From positions 62,001-126,000 of the forward strand of contig NZ_MHXN01000004.1 of the NCBI RefSeq assembly GCF_001824475.1: DNA of 64,000 nt. The letters are read 5' to 3'. Source of the DNA: Phenylobacterium sp. RIFCSPHIGHO2_01_FULL_69_31. Its GTDB lineage: Bacteria > Pseudomonadota > Alphaproteobacteria > Caulobacterales > Caulobacteraceae. Shown piece after piece: positions 8,776-16,963 of the stretch (within the stretch, counting starts at the first letter, position 1; each line of letters starts with the position of its first letter). Made by a program: the position numbers and the translations under genes. A model generated the notes under the pieces. It saw nothing but the letters and a program-made list of their open reading frames with translations. It ran no database searches and had not been told where the DNA came from.

Positions 8776-11331
8776 ATGAGCGACCGCCCTTCGGGCGCGG
8801 CGCCGTCCCGGTTGGTGGCGGTGCTGGGTCCCACCAACACCGGCAAGACCCACCTGGCCGTGGAGCGCATGCTGGGGCACGCGTCCGGGATGATCGGACT
8901 GCCGCTGCGGCTGCTGGCGCGCGAGATTTACGATCGCATCGTCAAGGCGCGGGGGGCCCGCTGCGTGGCCCTGATCACCGGCGAGGAGAAGATCGTCCCG
9001 CCACGGCCGCAGTATTACGTCTGCACGGTCGAGGCCATGCCGCTCTCGGTCGAGGTCGAGTTCCTGGCCGTCGACGAGATCCAGCTCTGCGCCGACCCCG
9101 AGCGCGGCCACGTCTTCACCCACCGCCTGCTGCACGCGCGCGGCCGGTCCGAGACGATGCTGCTGGGGGCCGGGACCATGGCGCCGCTCGTGCGCCGCCT
9201 GTTGCCGCACGCCGAGATCCAGACCCGCGACCGGTTCAGTCAGCTGACCTATTCAGGCCCGAAGAAGCTGACCAAGCTGCCGCGCCGCTCGGCGGTCGTC
9301 GCCTTCAGCGCCGAGCAGGTCTACGCCATCGCCGAGCTGATCCGCCGCCAGCGTGGCGGGGCGGCCGTGGTGATGGGCAGCCTCAGCCCCCGCACCCGCA
9401 ACGCCCAGGTCGCGCTCTACCAGTCGGGCGAGGTCGACTTCCTGGTGGCGACAGACGCCATCGGCATGGGCCTGAACATGGACGTCGACCACGTGGCCTT
9501 CGCGGGCCTGCGGAAGTTCGACGGCAGGCGCACCCGCTTCCTGCATCCGCAGGAGATCGGGCAGATCGCGGGCCGCGCCGGCCGCTACCAGAAGGACGGC
9601 ACGTTCGGCGTCACCGGCGAAGCCGAGGACATGGACCCCGACCTGGTCGAGGCGGTGGAGCATCATGCGTTCGAACCCGTGGCCGGCGCCGAATGGCGCA
9701 ATTCGAAGCTCGACTTCTCCGCCCTGCCGGCCCTGATCCGCAGCCTGGCGAAGCTGCCCGACCGCGAGGGCCTGAAGCTCTCCGCCGAGGCGCTGGACGA
9801 AACGACCCTGAAGGCCCTGGCCGAGGACGAGGTCGTGCAGGTCCGCACGCGCGACAAGACCAACCTCATGCGCCTATGGGACGTCTGCCAGACCCCCGAT
9901 TTCCGCAAGGTGGCGCGGGAGGAGCACGTGGGCCTGGTGAAGGCCTTCTTCCTGCAGCTCACCGAGCGGCGGCGGCGGATCGGGGACGATTGGATCGCCC
10001 GCCAGTACGAGCAACTGAACCGCACGGACGGCGAGATCGACACCCTGGCGACCCGGCTCGCCAGCGTCCGGACCCTGGCCTATGTGGCCAACCGGCCCGA
10101 CTGGCTGGTCGATCCCGGATCCTGGCAACAGCAGACCCGCGGGCTGGAGGACAAGCTCTCCGACACCCTGCACGAGAAGCTGATGGCCCGGTTCGTCGAC
10201 CGGCGGACCAGCGCCCTGATGCGGGGACTGCGCGTACGGGAGGAGATGTTGGCGGGCGTCGCGGCGGACGGCGCCGTCACGGTCGAAGGTCACTATGTGG
10301 GCCGGCTCTCCGGCGTAGACTTCGAGGCAGCTCAGGGCGGCAGCCTGCTGGAGGAGAAAGCCCTGCGGGCCGCCGCCCAGCATGCCGTGGCGCCCGAGAT
10401 CGGCCGCCGCCTGGGCCGCCTGGCCGCGGCGCCCGACGAGGCGTTCGGCCTGGGCCAGGACGGGGCGGTGCTGTGGGACGGCGTGGTCGTGGGCGTGATC
10501 ACCGGCGGCCAGCCGTTCGCGCCCCGGGTGCGGCTGCTGGGCGAACTGGGCCACGACGCGGCGCGGCAGCGGGCCGCGCGCCGCCTGGAAGCGTTCGTCG
10601 CCGCCGAGGCCGGCCGCCGGCTGGCGCCGCTGCGGCGGCTGGAGGCGGCGGTGGCCGAGGGCAAGATCCGCGGCCTGGCCCGCGGCGTCGCCTACCGCCT
10701 CATCGAATCCGGCGGGGTTCTGGACCGGGCCGAGGTGGCCGTCGAAACCCGCGGCCTCAGCCAGGTCGAGCGGCGGATGCTCCGGGGCCTGGGCGTGCGT
10801 ATCGGCGCCTTTTCGCTCTACCTGCCCGGCCTGCTGCGGCCCGAGGCCCGGGCGTTGGCCCAGGCGATGTCGGCGCGCGAGGCCGATGGCTGGCGGCCAC
10901 CGCCCGACAAGCTCAGCCGCCTGCCCGCAGCCACGCCGGCGCCCCGGGTACTCGCCGCCCATGGCCTGCGCGCGGTGAAGGGGCTCGCCGCGCCCGTCGA
11001 GCAACTCGAGAAGCTGGACGAACTGCTGCGCGCTGCGCCGGTGCGCAACGGCGGCGCCGTGCTCACCGACGAGGCGCGCGAGACCCTTTGCTGGAGCGCC
11101 GAGGAGGCCGCCTCGATCTTGCGTGGCCTGGGCTTCGCCCCCGCCAATAAGCCGCGCGAGAACGAGCCGATCGGCTGGCGCCGCCGCTCCGAGCGCAAGG
11201 CCGAAGCCGCGGCCGGCCAGCCGGCGCCGCATTCGCCCTTCGCCGCCCTCGCAGCGCTCAAGGACCAGCCTGCGCCCGCCCGCCGGCCCCGGCGGCGCCG
11301 AAGGAAGGCGGCCGGATCCGCGTCGGCATGA
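8776..11331 (+). CDS. SUV3-like superfamily 2 RNA/DNA helicase
   Basis: An 851-aa helicase. Walker A GPTNTGKTH is at residues 18-26 and a DEIQ motif II lies in FLAVDEIQLC. Motifs V/VI lie in ATDAIGMGLNMDVDHVAF and GQIAGRAGRYQKDG. This is the layout of the mitochondrial Suv3 family and its alphaproteobacterial relatives. The long Ala/Arg-rich C-terminus ends in a basic tail (ARRPRRRRRKAAG) suited to RNA binding. I chose the ATG at 8776; the upstream TTG extension from 8692 looks non-coding. It overlaps the S4-domain gene by ATGA, which supports a joint role in RNA metabolism. Confidence 0.9.
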   Translation: MSDRPSGAAPSRLVAVLGPTNTGKTHLAVERMLGHASGMIGLPLRLLAREIYDRIVKARGARCVALITGEEKIVPPRPQYYVCTVEAMPLSVEVEFLAVDEIQLCADPERGHVFTHRLLHARGRSETMLLGAGTMAPLVRRLLPHAEIQTRDRFSQLTYSGPKKLTKLPRRSAVVAFSAEQVYAIAELIRRQRGGAAVVMGSLSPRTRNAQVALYQSGEVDFLVATDAIGMGLNMDVDHVAFAGLRKFDGRRTRFLHPQEIGQIAGRAGRYQKDGTFGVTGEAEDMDPDLVEAVEHHAFEPVAGAEWRNSKLDFSALPALIRSLAKLPDREGLKLSAEALDETTLKALAEDEVVQVRTRDKTNLMRLWDVCQTPDFRKVAREEHVGLVKAFFLQLTERRRRIGDDWIARQYEQLNRTDGEIDTLATRLASVRTLAYVANRPDWLVDPGSWQQQTRGLEDKLSDTLHEKLMARFVDRRTSALMRGLRVREEMLAGVAADGAVTVEGHYVGRLSGVDFEAAQGGSLLEEKALRAAAQHAVAPEIGRRLGRLAAAPDEAFGLGQDGAVLWDGVVVGVITGGQPFAPRVRLLGELGHDAARQRAARRLEAFVAAEAGRRLAPLRRLEAAVAEGKIRGLARGVAYRLIESGGVLDRAEVAVETRGLSQVERRMLRGLGVRIGAFSLYLPGLLRPEARALAQAMSAREADGWRPPPDKLSRLPAATPAPRVLAAHGLRAVKGLAAPVEQLEKLDELLRAAPVRNGGAVLTDEARETLCWSAEEAASILRGLGFAPANKPRENEPIGWRRRSERKAEAAAGQPAPHSPFAALAALKDQPAPARRPRRRRRKAAGSASA

Positions 11332-11615
11332 GCGAGGTCGACGCCTGCCGCGCCGACGTCTGGCTCTGGCGCGCCCGCTTCTTCAAGACCCGCGCCCTCG
11401 CCGCGAAGTTCGTCGAGAGCGGCCGCATCCGGATTACCCGCGCGGGGCAGGAGGAGCACCGCCTCGACAAGCCGGCGCGTCCGCTGAAGGTGGGCGACCA
11501 CCTCGTCTTCGCCCTCGGTGGCCGCCTGGTCGCAGTTACGGTCCAGGCCATGGGCGACCGCCGCGGCCCGGCCGAAGAGGCGCGGACGCTCTACTCGACA
11601 CTTGATGGCGACTGA
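11328..11615 (+). CDS. S4-domain RNA-binding protein (Hsp15-like)
   Basis: A 95-aa protein with an S4 RNA-binding domain (residues about 8-70): CRADVWLWRARFFKTRALAAKFVESGRIR is the typical alpha-L start of the Hsp15/RluB-type S4 fold. In E. coli Hsp15 recycles free 50S subunits that carry nascent chains. It is translationally coupled to the helicase. A small C-terminal tail follows the S4 domain. Confidence 0.9.
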   Translation: MSEVDACRADVWLWRARFFKTRALAAKFVESGRIRITRAGQEEHRLDKPARPLKVGDHLVFALGGRLVAVTVQAMGDRRGPAEEARTLYSTLDGD

Positions 11616-11694
11616 CCGCGCGGACCATTCACCACATCTGCCGACGCAATCTTAAGGCGAGCGATGCCTCCTGATGCGACACAGGAGTTGATCG

Positions 11695-12123
11695 ATGTTC
11701 GGCCGCAGCATCCCCGCCCGAGATCCCAACGCCAGCCCTCCAAAATACTGGGCCGCCCGGGGCGGCCGGGGGGAGTACTGGATGATGGTGGGGCTCTTTT
11801 TCGCAATGAGCCTCCTGCTTCCGGGATACAGCACGACAGTCGCCGCCGGGCCGCTGATGATCTTCACGATCCGGCGGTTTCACGACTTCGGCCAGAGCGG
11901 CTGGTGGGCGGCGGCGCCATTGGCGGTCGGTCTTGCGGCCGGCGTCGCCATGGCCGCCTCGCCGCTCCTGGCTCCGATCATCCAGGCGGTGTTGCTTGTC
12001 GGCAGCGTATCGTTCACCGCCTTCGTAGGCCTGATGCCGGGCGACGCCGGACCAAACCGGTTCGGCGAGTCCCGGCCGCTATTTCGTCGCAAGCGCCCTG
12101 ACCTGAGCGAAACGTTCAGCTAG
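11695..12123 (+). CDS. DUF805 family membrane protein
   Basis: A 142-aa membrane protein with three to four predicted TM helices. The DUF805 signature RRFHDFGQSGWW is at about residues 61-72, and the family C-terminal motif GDAGPNRFGE is at about 121-130. The N-terminus also carries the usual GRGEYWMM start of the domain. Function is unknown; family proteins are sometimes linked to envelope stress. It sits between the S4 gene and fdxA without obvious coupling. Confidence 0.85.
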   Translation: MFGRSIPARDPNASPPKYWAARGGRGEYWMMVGLFFAMSLLLPGYSTTVAAGPLMIFTIRRFHDFGQSGWWAAAPLAVGLAAGVAMAASPLLAPIIQAVLLVGSVSFTAFVGLMPGDAGPNRFGESRPLFRRKRPDLSETFS

Positions 12124-12242
12124 GCCCCTATCCCCGTTTCCAGAATTCCTGACGCCTCGTCGCATTGACAAGACGCGGTCCGGCCGTGAAAAACCCGCGC
12201 CCCCGAACAGGGCGGCGCCGCCGGAGCCTTGAAGCACCCGCC

Positions 12243-12584
12243 ATGACCTACATCGTGATGGATCCCTGCATCAAATGTAAGTTCATGGACTGCGTGGAGG
12301 TGTGCCCCGTCGACTGCTTCTACGAGGGCGAGAATTTCCTGGCGATCAACCCGGACGAATGCATCGACTGCGGCGTCTGCGAGCCGGAGTGCCCGGTCGA
12401 CGCCATCAAGCCCGACACCGAAGACGATCCGGACGGCAAGTGGCTGCGGATCAACTCCGAATACTCGAAGGTGTGGCCAAACATCACGGTCAAGGGCGAG
12501 CCCCCCGCCGACAAGGAAGCTTTCGAGCGCGAAACCGGCAAGTTCGAGAAATACTTCTCCGAGAAGCCCGGCCGCGGGTCCTGA
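12243..12584 (+). CDS. fdxA: FdxA-type 7Fe ferredoxin
   Basis: A 113-aa ferredoxin with one [3Fe-4S] and one [4Fe-4S] cluster. The cysteine pattern starts [17 protein letters not shown] and continues with [16 protein letters not shown], followed by the long C-terminal extension of Azotobacter FdI/FdxA proteins. I trimmed the upstream in-frame extension, which is basic and not conserved, to the ATG at 12243. The helicase/S4/fdxA/carD order is a recurring alphaproteobacterial arrangement. Confidence 0.95.
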   Translation: MTYIVMDPCIKCKFMDCVEVCPVDCFYEGENFLAINPDECIDCGVCEPECPVDAIKPDTEDDPDGKWLRINSEYSKVWPNITVKGEPPADKEAFERETGKFEKYFSEKPGRGS

Positions 12585-12871
12585 ACCCGACCTCCGCGCC
12601 CGCCCTGGCCGGGCCGGCGCAACCCTTTCTTTCGGCTCATTTTTGTGTTAATGTCGGGAACGACACGACACGAAGGCTTCGCCTGCGTCGGTCTGCAGCT
12701 AGAACAGCCGGCCGGCGCCCACGTCGGCGCGGGCGAAGGGTGTCTTAAGAGGTCAGCTCCGATTTCAGAGTGATGCGCTGCCGCGATCCTTCCCGCGGAA
12801 GGGCAGCTATTCGCTTATTCGGAGCCCGACGGATGTGCCGCGGTGACGCGGACGGATAGAGAGGTATCTCG

Positions 12872-13387
12872 ATGAGCAAGAGCGGTCACGAATTCTCGGT
12901 TGGCGATCACGTCGTCTACCCGGCCCACGGCGTGGGTCAGGTGCAAGGGATCGAAACCCAGGAAGTCGCCGGTCTGAAGCTTGAAGTCTACGTCATCACC
13001 TTCGACCACGAGAAGATGACGCTGCGCGTACCCACCGCCAAGGCGAAAACGGCCGGCCTGCGCTCCCTCGCCGAGACCGGCGTGGTGTCCAAGGCTCTGA
13101 CCACCCTGAAGGGCCGCGCCCGCGTGAAGCGCACCATGTGGTCGCGCCGCGCGCAGGAGTACGAAGCCAAGATCAACTCGGGCGACCTGATCTCGATCGC
13201 CGAAGTCGTGCGCGACCTGCACCGCGCCGAAAACCAGCCCGAGCAGTCCTACTCCGAGCGCCAGCTGTATGAGAGCGCCCTGGACCGCATGGCCCGTGAA
13301 GTCGCGGCCATCGAGCGCATCGACCGCGACGCGGCCATCGCCATGCTGAACAAGTCGCTGGTCAAGACCCAGGCCGCCGCGGCCTGA
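12872..13387 (+). CDS. carD: CarD/CdnL family RNA polymerase-binding regulator
   Basis: A 171-aa protein. The N-terminal CarD/TRCF RNA-polymerase-interaction domain (about residues 8-65) opens with FSVGDHVVYPAHGVGQV. The helical DNA-binding C-terminal domain carries the conserved WSRRAQEYEAKINSGD (about 90-105). In Caulobacter CdnL stabilises open complexes at rRNA and growth-related promoters. A GAGAGGTA site lies upstream of the ATG. A strong intrinsic terminator follows. Confidence 0.95.
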   Translation: MSKSGHEFSVGDHVVYPAHGVGQVQGIETQEVAGLKLEVYVITFDHEKMTLRVPTAKAKTAGLRSLAETGVVSKALTTLKGRARVKRTMWSRRAQEYEAKINSGDLISIAEVVRDLHRAENQPEQSYSERQLYESALDRMAREVAAIERIDRDAAIAMLNKSLVKTQAAAA

Positions 13388-13412
13388 TCGGCTTCCGGCT
13401 TCGAACGCGAGA

Positions 13413-13443
13413 CGCCCGGCCTCACGGCCGGGCGTTTTCGTTT
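13413..13443 (+). terminator. Intrinsic terminator of carD
   Basis: A perfect 9-bp GC stem (CGCCCGGCC at 13413-13421, GGCCGGGCG at 13426-13434) with a TCAC loop is followed by TTTTCGTTT. It lies 25 bp after the carD stop and is the clearest rho-independent terminator in the window. Confidence 0.9.
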
Positions 13444-13497
13444 GCGCCCGGCGCCAGTTGCCCCGCCGCCTCGCCCGTGGCACGAACCGCCCGGCGT

Positions 13498-13574
13498 GGC
13501 CTCGTAGCTCAGCCGGATAGAGCAGGGCTTTCCTAAAGCCAAGGTCGGGGGTTCGAGTCCCTCCGAGGCCGCCA
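13498..13574 (+). tRNA. tRNA-Arg (anticodon CCT)
   Basis: A 77-nt tRNA with acceptor stem GGCCTCG/CGAGGCC, D stem GCTC/GAGC, and anticodon loop TTCCTAA giving anticodon CCT, which reads AGG. The T loop is TTCGAGT, the discriminator is G, and CCA is encoded. Base 27-43 is a G-A mismatch. An accessory islet begins just 3' of this gene, a common site for integration, but I see no duplicated tRNA 3' end on the far side. Confidence 0.96.
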
Positions 13575-13595
13575 CGCTTCGCGAAGGCTGTTGTG

Positions 13596-13634
13596 CCAAC
13601 TTAAGAGTGGCCCAATTCCAACTTAAGACTGTCC
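13596..13634. repeat. Left-end tandem repeats of the islet
   Basis: Two copies of CCAACTTAAGA occur with a 22-bp period, extended as GTGG in the first copy and CTGTCC in the second. The first copy is an exact inverted match to 16775-16789. Confidence 0.75.
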
Positions 13635-13699
13635 AATTTGCGAATAACTCGCAACCGGCCGCCGGCATGACCTCATGGCGCGGGAATGGCGCCGCCAGG

Positions 13700-14033
13700 T
13701 CAAGCAGATGCGACGGACCCATTCCAGCGTTCGACGGCTTCCTGCGTCCGCAGACGATCCAAAACACTCCAATGCCAGATGAGGTCGCATCCGGTCGGCA
13801 GCCGGCCGCCTCGCGCGGCGTTGCAAGCTTGGTGCTTCAACAGACCGTTGCCGACGGTGCTGGCGCCGCTCAGGCGCTTCGGATCGAGGTGATCGAACGT
13901 TGGAGACCTCGGCCCGCGGCTTCGCTTCCCGCCGACCCATCCCCATCGGCAAGCCGCACCCGGCACAGCGGCCTCCTTGGGCCCAATGCAGGATGGCGCG
14001 CTGCCTACGCCTCCCGCGCGTCTCTCCCCCCAT
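13700..14033 (-). pseudogene. Frameshifted HNH endonuclease
   Basis: Two overlapping minus-strand frames together make a plausible HNH nuclease. From the ATG at 14033, the first frame gives RAILHWAQGGRCAGCGL, a zinc CxxC after a helical start. The second frame, ending at 13700, gives SPTFDHLDPKRL, then NGLLKHQACNAARG and LPTGCDLIWH. The DH...N...H..CN order is the HNH core. The frames must be joined by a one-base gain or loss near 13900-13912. No intact copy is seen nearby. It may be a passenger of the islet or an older chromosomal gene. Confidence 0.65.
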
Positions 14034-14334
14034 CGGTCGCCAACCACGCCCTGCCCGCTGGCGAATGAAACTAGACTCGGCCTGCGCCAAAAACGGACGC
14101 AGGCCTCCGCCTGTCAGGGAGGCAGAGATCCACGACGCGCCAGTTGTGGACGTTTGGCGTCGCCGCCGCACGCGGACGTTCTGTGCGCATGCCGTTCGCT
14201 CGACCCACCCCCTACATGTGCGCTGCCCATCTCGGGTGAATGCGTACGTCGCAGGGCGCTTCCCTCACAATGGTGTAGCTTGGTTTCGGATGGCTGGCTC
14301 CGAGTCGGGAGGCAAGCCTGGGGAAAGGCGCGGA

Positions 14335-15600
14335 ATGGCTATAACCGGTGTGTCGGACGAACAGATCAGCGCGATCCTGAAGGATCGCCTTACGCCGTCC
14401 GCCTCCATCAAGACGCCAGAGCGGCTTTTCGGCCGCGAGAAGAACCTGCTGGCGATCACGCGGGCGCTGAACTCGGATGGGCGCCAGATCTTCGTCTATG
14501 GCGACAGAGGCGTCGGAAAGACCTCGCTCGCCCTTACCGCTGCAACGCTCCACAACCACAGCAGCGACGACCCGATCTATGTGGTGTGCGGCAAGACCAG
14601 CACGTTCGCAGACGTGATTCAGGCCGTGGGCAACGCGTCTATCGACATTCGCAAGAGGGTGGAGAAGCCGAAGAGCGGAACGGCGCTTGGCCTCACCGCG
14701 CCCGGCGGAATGGGCGCGACCTTTACCCCCGGGACGGCGGGCACGGCTTCGATCCCAGCACCCCAGTCGATCAACGAAGCCCTCGACGTGATCCGCTATG
14801 TTTGCTCGGTCCGGACCGGGCGCGTGATGATCGTCATTGACGAGATGGAGCGGATCGAGAAGGCGGAGGATCGCGAAAAGTTCGCGGAGTTCATCAAGAA
14901 TATACCTGAACTCGACGCCGATGTGCGCTTCATCTTCTGCGGCATCGCGACGGACATTAACGAGCTTCTGGAGTCCCATCCCTCCGCCGGACGAATACTC
15001 GAAACGATCAAGCTCGACCGGCTCAACCACTCGGACTTATGGCGAATCATCGAAGCCGTAGCTGAGCGCCTCGGCGTGGCGGTCGGGCGTGAAGTCCTGA
15101 TCCGCATTGGGCAGATCAGCGACGGCTTCCCGCACTTCGTCCACTTGATCGGGGAGAGCATGTTCTGGAGCATGTTCGACGCGGAGGAAGTTTTAGGGGA
15201 AGTGCGCCGGGAAGACCTCAAGGCCGGCGTGAACGGCGCCCTGACCCGTACCGAGGCGGTGCTCCGTGCCCAGTACGACAAGGCGACCAAGAAGACCAAG
15301 AACACCGACGACTACGAGGAAGCCCTGTGGGCGCTCGCGGACACGACCTCCGACCGTCGACAACTGACGGAAATCTACTCGGCGTCCTACATGCGGGTGA
15401 TGACGCACCGTCAAGGGCGGAAGCACCTCGCGCGGGAGGTCTTCAACCAACGCCTGCTGGCGCTGAAGCAACCCAGCCATGGTCGCATTGTCCTGGGCTA
15501 TGGCTCCGGTTGGTTCGGCTTCCGCGAGAACATCATGCGCGGCTTCGTCAGGTTGTCCGCACAGAGCAGTGGTGTGGAACTAGGCCGGGACGCCGCTTAG
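14335..15600 (+). CDS. AAA+/STAND-like P-loop ATPase
   Basis: A 421-aa soluble ATPase. The segment FGREKNLLAITRAL precedes Walker A GDRGVGKTS (about residues 56-64); Walker B is RVMIVIDEMERI (about 164-175). A sensor-1-like region reads FIFCGIATDI. The lid contains ISDGFPHFVHLIGE, as in Orc1/Cdc6-like AAA_16 proteins. The C-terminal third is a helical or winged-helix extension of unknown role. I use the ATG at 14335 because GGGGAAAGG precedes it; the open frame runs upstream to 13900 but those codons look non-coding. No partner is directly coupled. Similar solitary ATPases occur in defence islands and as transposition regulators. Confidence 0.75.
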   Translation: MAITGVSDEQISAILKDRLTPSASIKTPERLFGREKNLLAITRALNSDGRQIFVYGDRGVGKTSLALTAATLHNHSSDDPIYVVCGKTSTFADVIQAVGNASIDIRKRVEKPKSGTALGLTAPGGMGATFTPGTAGTASIPAPQSINEALDVIRYVCSVRTGRVMIVIDEMERIEKAEDREKFAEFIKNIPELDADVRFIFCGIATDINELLESHPSAGRILETIKLDRLNHSDLWRIIEAVAERLGVAVGREVLIRIGQISDGFPHFVHLIGESMFWSMFDAEEVLGEVRREDLKAGVNGALTRTEAVLRAQYDKATKKTKNTDDYEEALWALADTTSDRRQLTEIYSASYMRVMTHRQGRKHLAREVFNQRLLALKQPSHGRIVLGYGSGWFGFRENIMRGFVRLSAQSSGVELGRDAA

Positions 15601-15696
15601 GGACGCCGGGGGAGCAACCATGGCGCTGACAAGGCCTAAGCACCTTGGCCGCGGCTACTGCGATGGAGGATTCATCGCTCCAAGTACCGCGGGACG

Positions 15697-15756
15697 ATGG
15701 CGGATCCGATAGGGATTGAATCTGTGGCCCTCGGTGTGGGCAAGGTGCTCTGTTAG
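15697..15756 (+). pseudogene. Possible 5' remnant of a NACHT/STAND-associated gene
   Basis: A 19-codon frame starting MADPIGIESVALGVGKVL and then stopping. The start resembles the N-termini of many bacterial STAND/NACHT proteins (MADPxSxx...GVGK). No continuation is seen in other frames. The resemblance is from memory of such N-termini and could be chance. Confidence 0.25.
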
Positions 15757-15806
15757 ACCGAGATGCGCCAGTTTCGGAACTTGGGACGCCACCACGGAGC
15801 GGACGT

Positions 15807-15884
15807 TCAGGCGGCTATGGCCTCAGCCTCGGCCGCCAGATCGGCGGCGTCGTCCTGTTCGAAAATGGCCGGCGGCTCATCCAT
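15807..15884 (-). pseudogene. Truncated antitoxin-like small ORF
   Basis: A 25-codon frame, beginning MDEPPAIFEQDD and continuing AADLAAEAEAIAA, then stop. It resembles the acidic N-terminus of small RHH/RelB-type antitoxins, whose next segment (a GRVVPH-type motif) is missing here. There is no toxin gene beside it. I read it as a decayed toxin-antitoxin remnant with low certainty. Confidence 0.35.
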
Positions 15885-16008
15885 CACGACACTCTAGCGC
15901 ACCAACTGCGCTCGAATTCCAGAACGTAGAAGCGACGACAGCACTGAGACCCAGGCGTCGGCCGCTGCGAGGCGGAAGCCAAAGCCGCAGGAGGACGTCA
16001 AAACGACT

Positions 16009-16686
16009 CTAGGACCTGACTCTGGCATATAGATCGGGCTCGCCGGGAGACAGCTCAACAAGGTGGCGCTTGGCGAGCTTCAGCAGCGCTCTTTCCGTAG
16101 CCGCCTCGCTCATTCCGAGCGCTGAAGCGATGGTTTGGACCGGCTCGGGCGATACCGAACGATCCAGGTACCTGATGATGTCAGCTTGCAGGGCTGATTG
16201 CGGCAATGGCGCGACAGAAGTGGCGGTTGCAGCGAACTCCTGACCTGTCTCTCTAGCGCTTTCGACTTGCCGTCTGATGAGATCAATTTGATTTATAGTG
16301 ACCGCGCTGAGCCGAGCGCGTTCGGCTTCGCCGATATGGCCCGCTTCGCGCTTGAGCTCTTCTACGATATTCGATTTGGCGACTTCAAGCTGGACATTCA
16401 GATCATCTAGGCTTTGAGCGAAGTCGCGGCCGCGCCTAATTGTACTAAGAAAATTGTCTTCATTCTTATAGTCACTCGGGGCATAAAGCGCAGTCGGGTT
16501 GAAGTTTAGAGTTGCAAAGAACACTGCCACCAATACGACTGGAAACCCCATTACGAACCATATATAAGTAGATTGAAGAGATTCACTCACGAGCGGCAAT
16601 GTTATTGCGCCAGCTACTTCAGCAAGGGCAGCAAATATTGCGATTATCGTTAGAGGATTGCTAATAGATTTAACATTCTCAACCAA
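16009..16686 (-). CDS. Two-TM, coiled-coil, winged-helix protein of the islet
   Basis: A 225-aa protein. Two TM helices lie at about residues 12-34 and 41-61, followed by a conserved-looking TLNFNPTALYAPSDYKNE stretch. A charged helix or coiled coil (about 90-145) leads to a C-terminal winged-helix fold (about 165-215, QTIASALGMSEAATERALLKLAK). The 16240-16690 part is visibly AT-richer than the flanking DNA and uses rarer codons (ATA, AGA, TTA), which points to recent transfer. It is convergent with the ATPase. A membrane-tethered DNA-binding or sensor role is possible but not shown. Confidence 0.72.
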   Translation of the reverse strand: MVENVKSISNPLTIIAIFAALAEVAGAITLPLVSESLQSTYIWFVMGFPVVLVAVFFATLNFNPTALYAPSDYKNEDNFLSTIRRGRDFAQSLDDLNVQLEVAKSNIVEELKREAGHIGEAERARLSAVTINQIDLIRRQVESARETGQEFAATATSVAPLPQSALQADIIRYLDRSVSPEPVQTIASALGMSEAATERALLKLAKRHLVELSPGEPDLYARVRS

Positions 16687-16774
16687 GAATCTGCCCCCAC
16701 GGTCCTATGGCCCAGCGCAACTATGGCGTTTAGGTCGATCTCCCACAAGCCAGCGGGAACAGGGGGTCGCTGGT

Positions 16775-16821
16775 CCACTCTTAAGTTGGGGAATGCGGAT
16801 CTGAGCCGTTCTTAGGTTGGG
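16775..16821. repeat. Right-end inverted repeats of the islet
   Basis: CCACTCTTAAGTTGG (16775-16789) is the exact reverse complement of 13596-13610. CGTTCTTAGGTTGG (16808-16821) is a diverged second copy. Confidence 0.75.
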
Positions 16822-16963
16822 ACGCCGAGTTGGCAAAAATCGCGGCACGCGCGTTTTCAGTCACTTAGCGCGCCGGCCTTAAGTTGGCCCGACAAAGGCC
16901 ATTCATACGGAAAACCGCCCAGCCGCATCAGCTGGTGGCTCGCCGGGACGTTCCCGTCCTTGT

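Larger units (their letters stand above)
13591..16890. mobile_element. Accessory islet bounded by inverted IS-end-like repeats
   Basis: The left side has two direct copies of a CCAACTTAAGA motif, 13596-13610 (CCAACTTAAGAGTGG) and 13618-13634. The right side has the exact inverted 15-mer CCACTCTTAAGTTGG (16775-16789), then weaker copies at 16808-16821 and 16876-16890. Right-side GAGTTGGCAAAA (16828-16839) mirrors left-side TTGTGCCAACT. Multiple short repeats at each end resemble the termini of IS21-type elements, but no transposase is present. Between them are an HNH pseudogene, a P-loop ATPase, remnants and an AT-richer membrane/winged-helix gene. I infer a cargo islet left by, or mobilised through, an IS. 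Confidence 0.55.

Noticed and set aside
11616..11694. A minus-strand frame opposite the DUF805 gene
   Set aside because: The plus-strand DUF805 motifs are clear and the opposing frames have none.
12585..12871. A riboswitch or structured leader before carD
   Set aside because: The 287-bp gap has a TTAATG-like -10 near 12648 but no conserved riboswitch core that I can recognise.
13900..14334. N-terminal extension of the islet ATPase (frame open to 13900)
   Set aside because: The codons encode basic, Pro/Arg-rich sequence overlapping the HNH pseudogene. A good ribosome site precedes the ATG at 14335.
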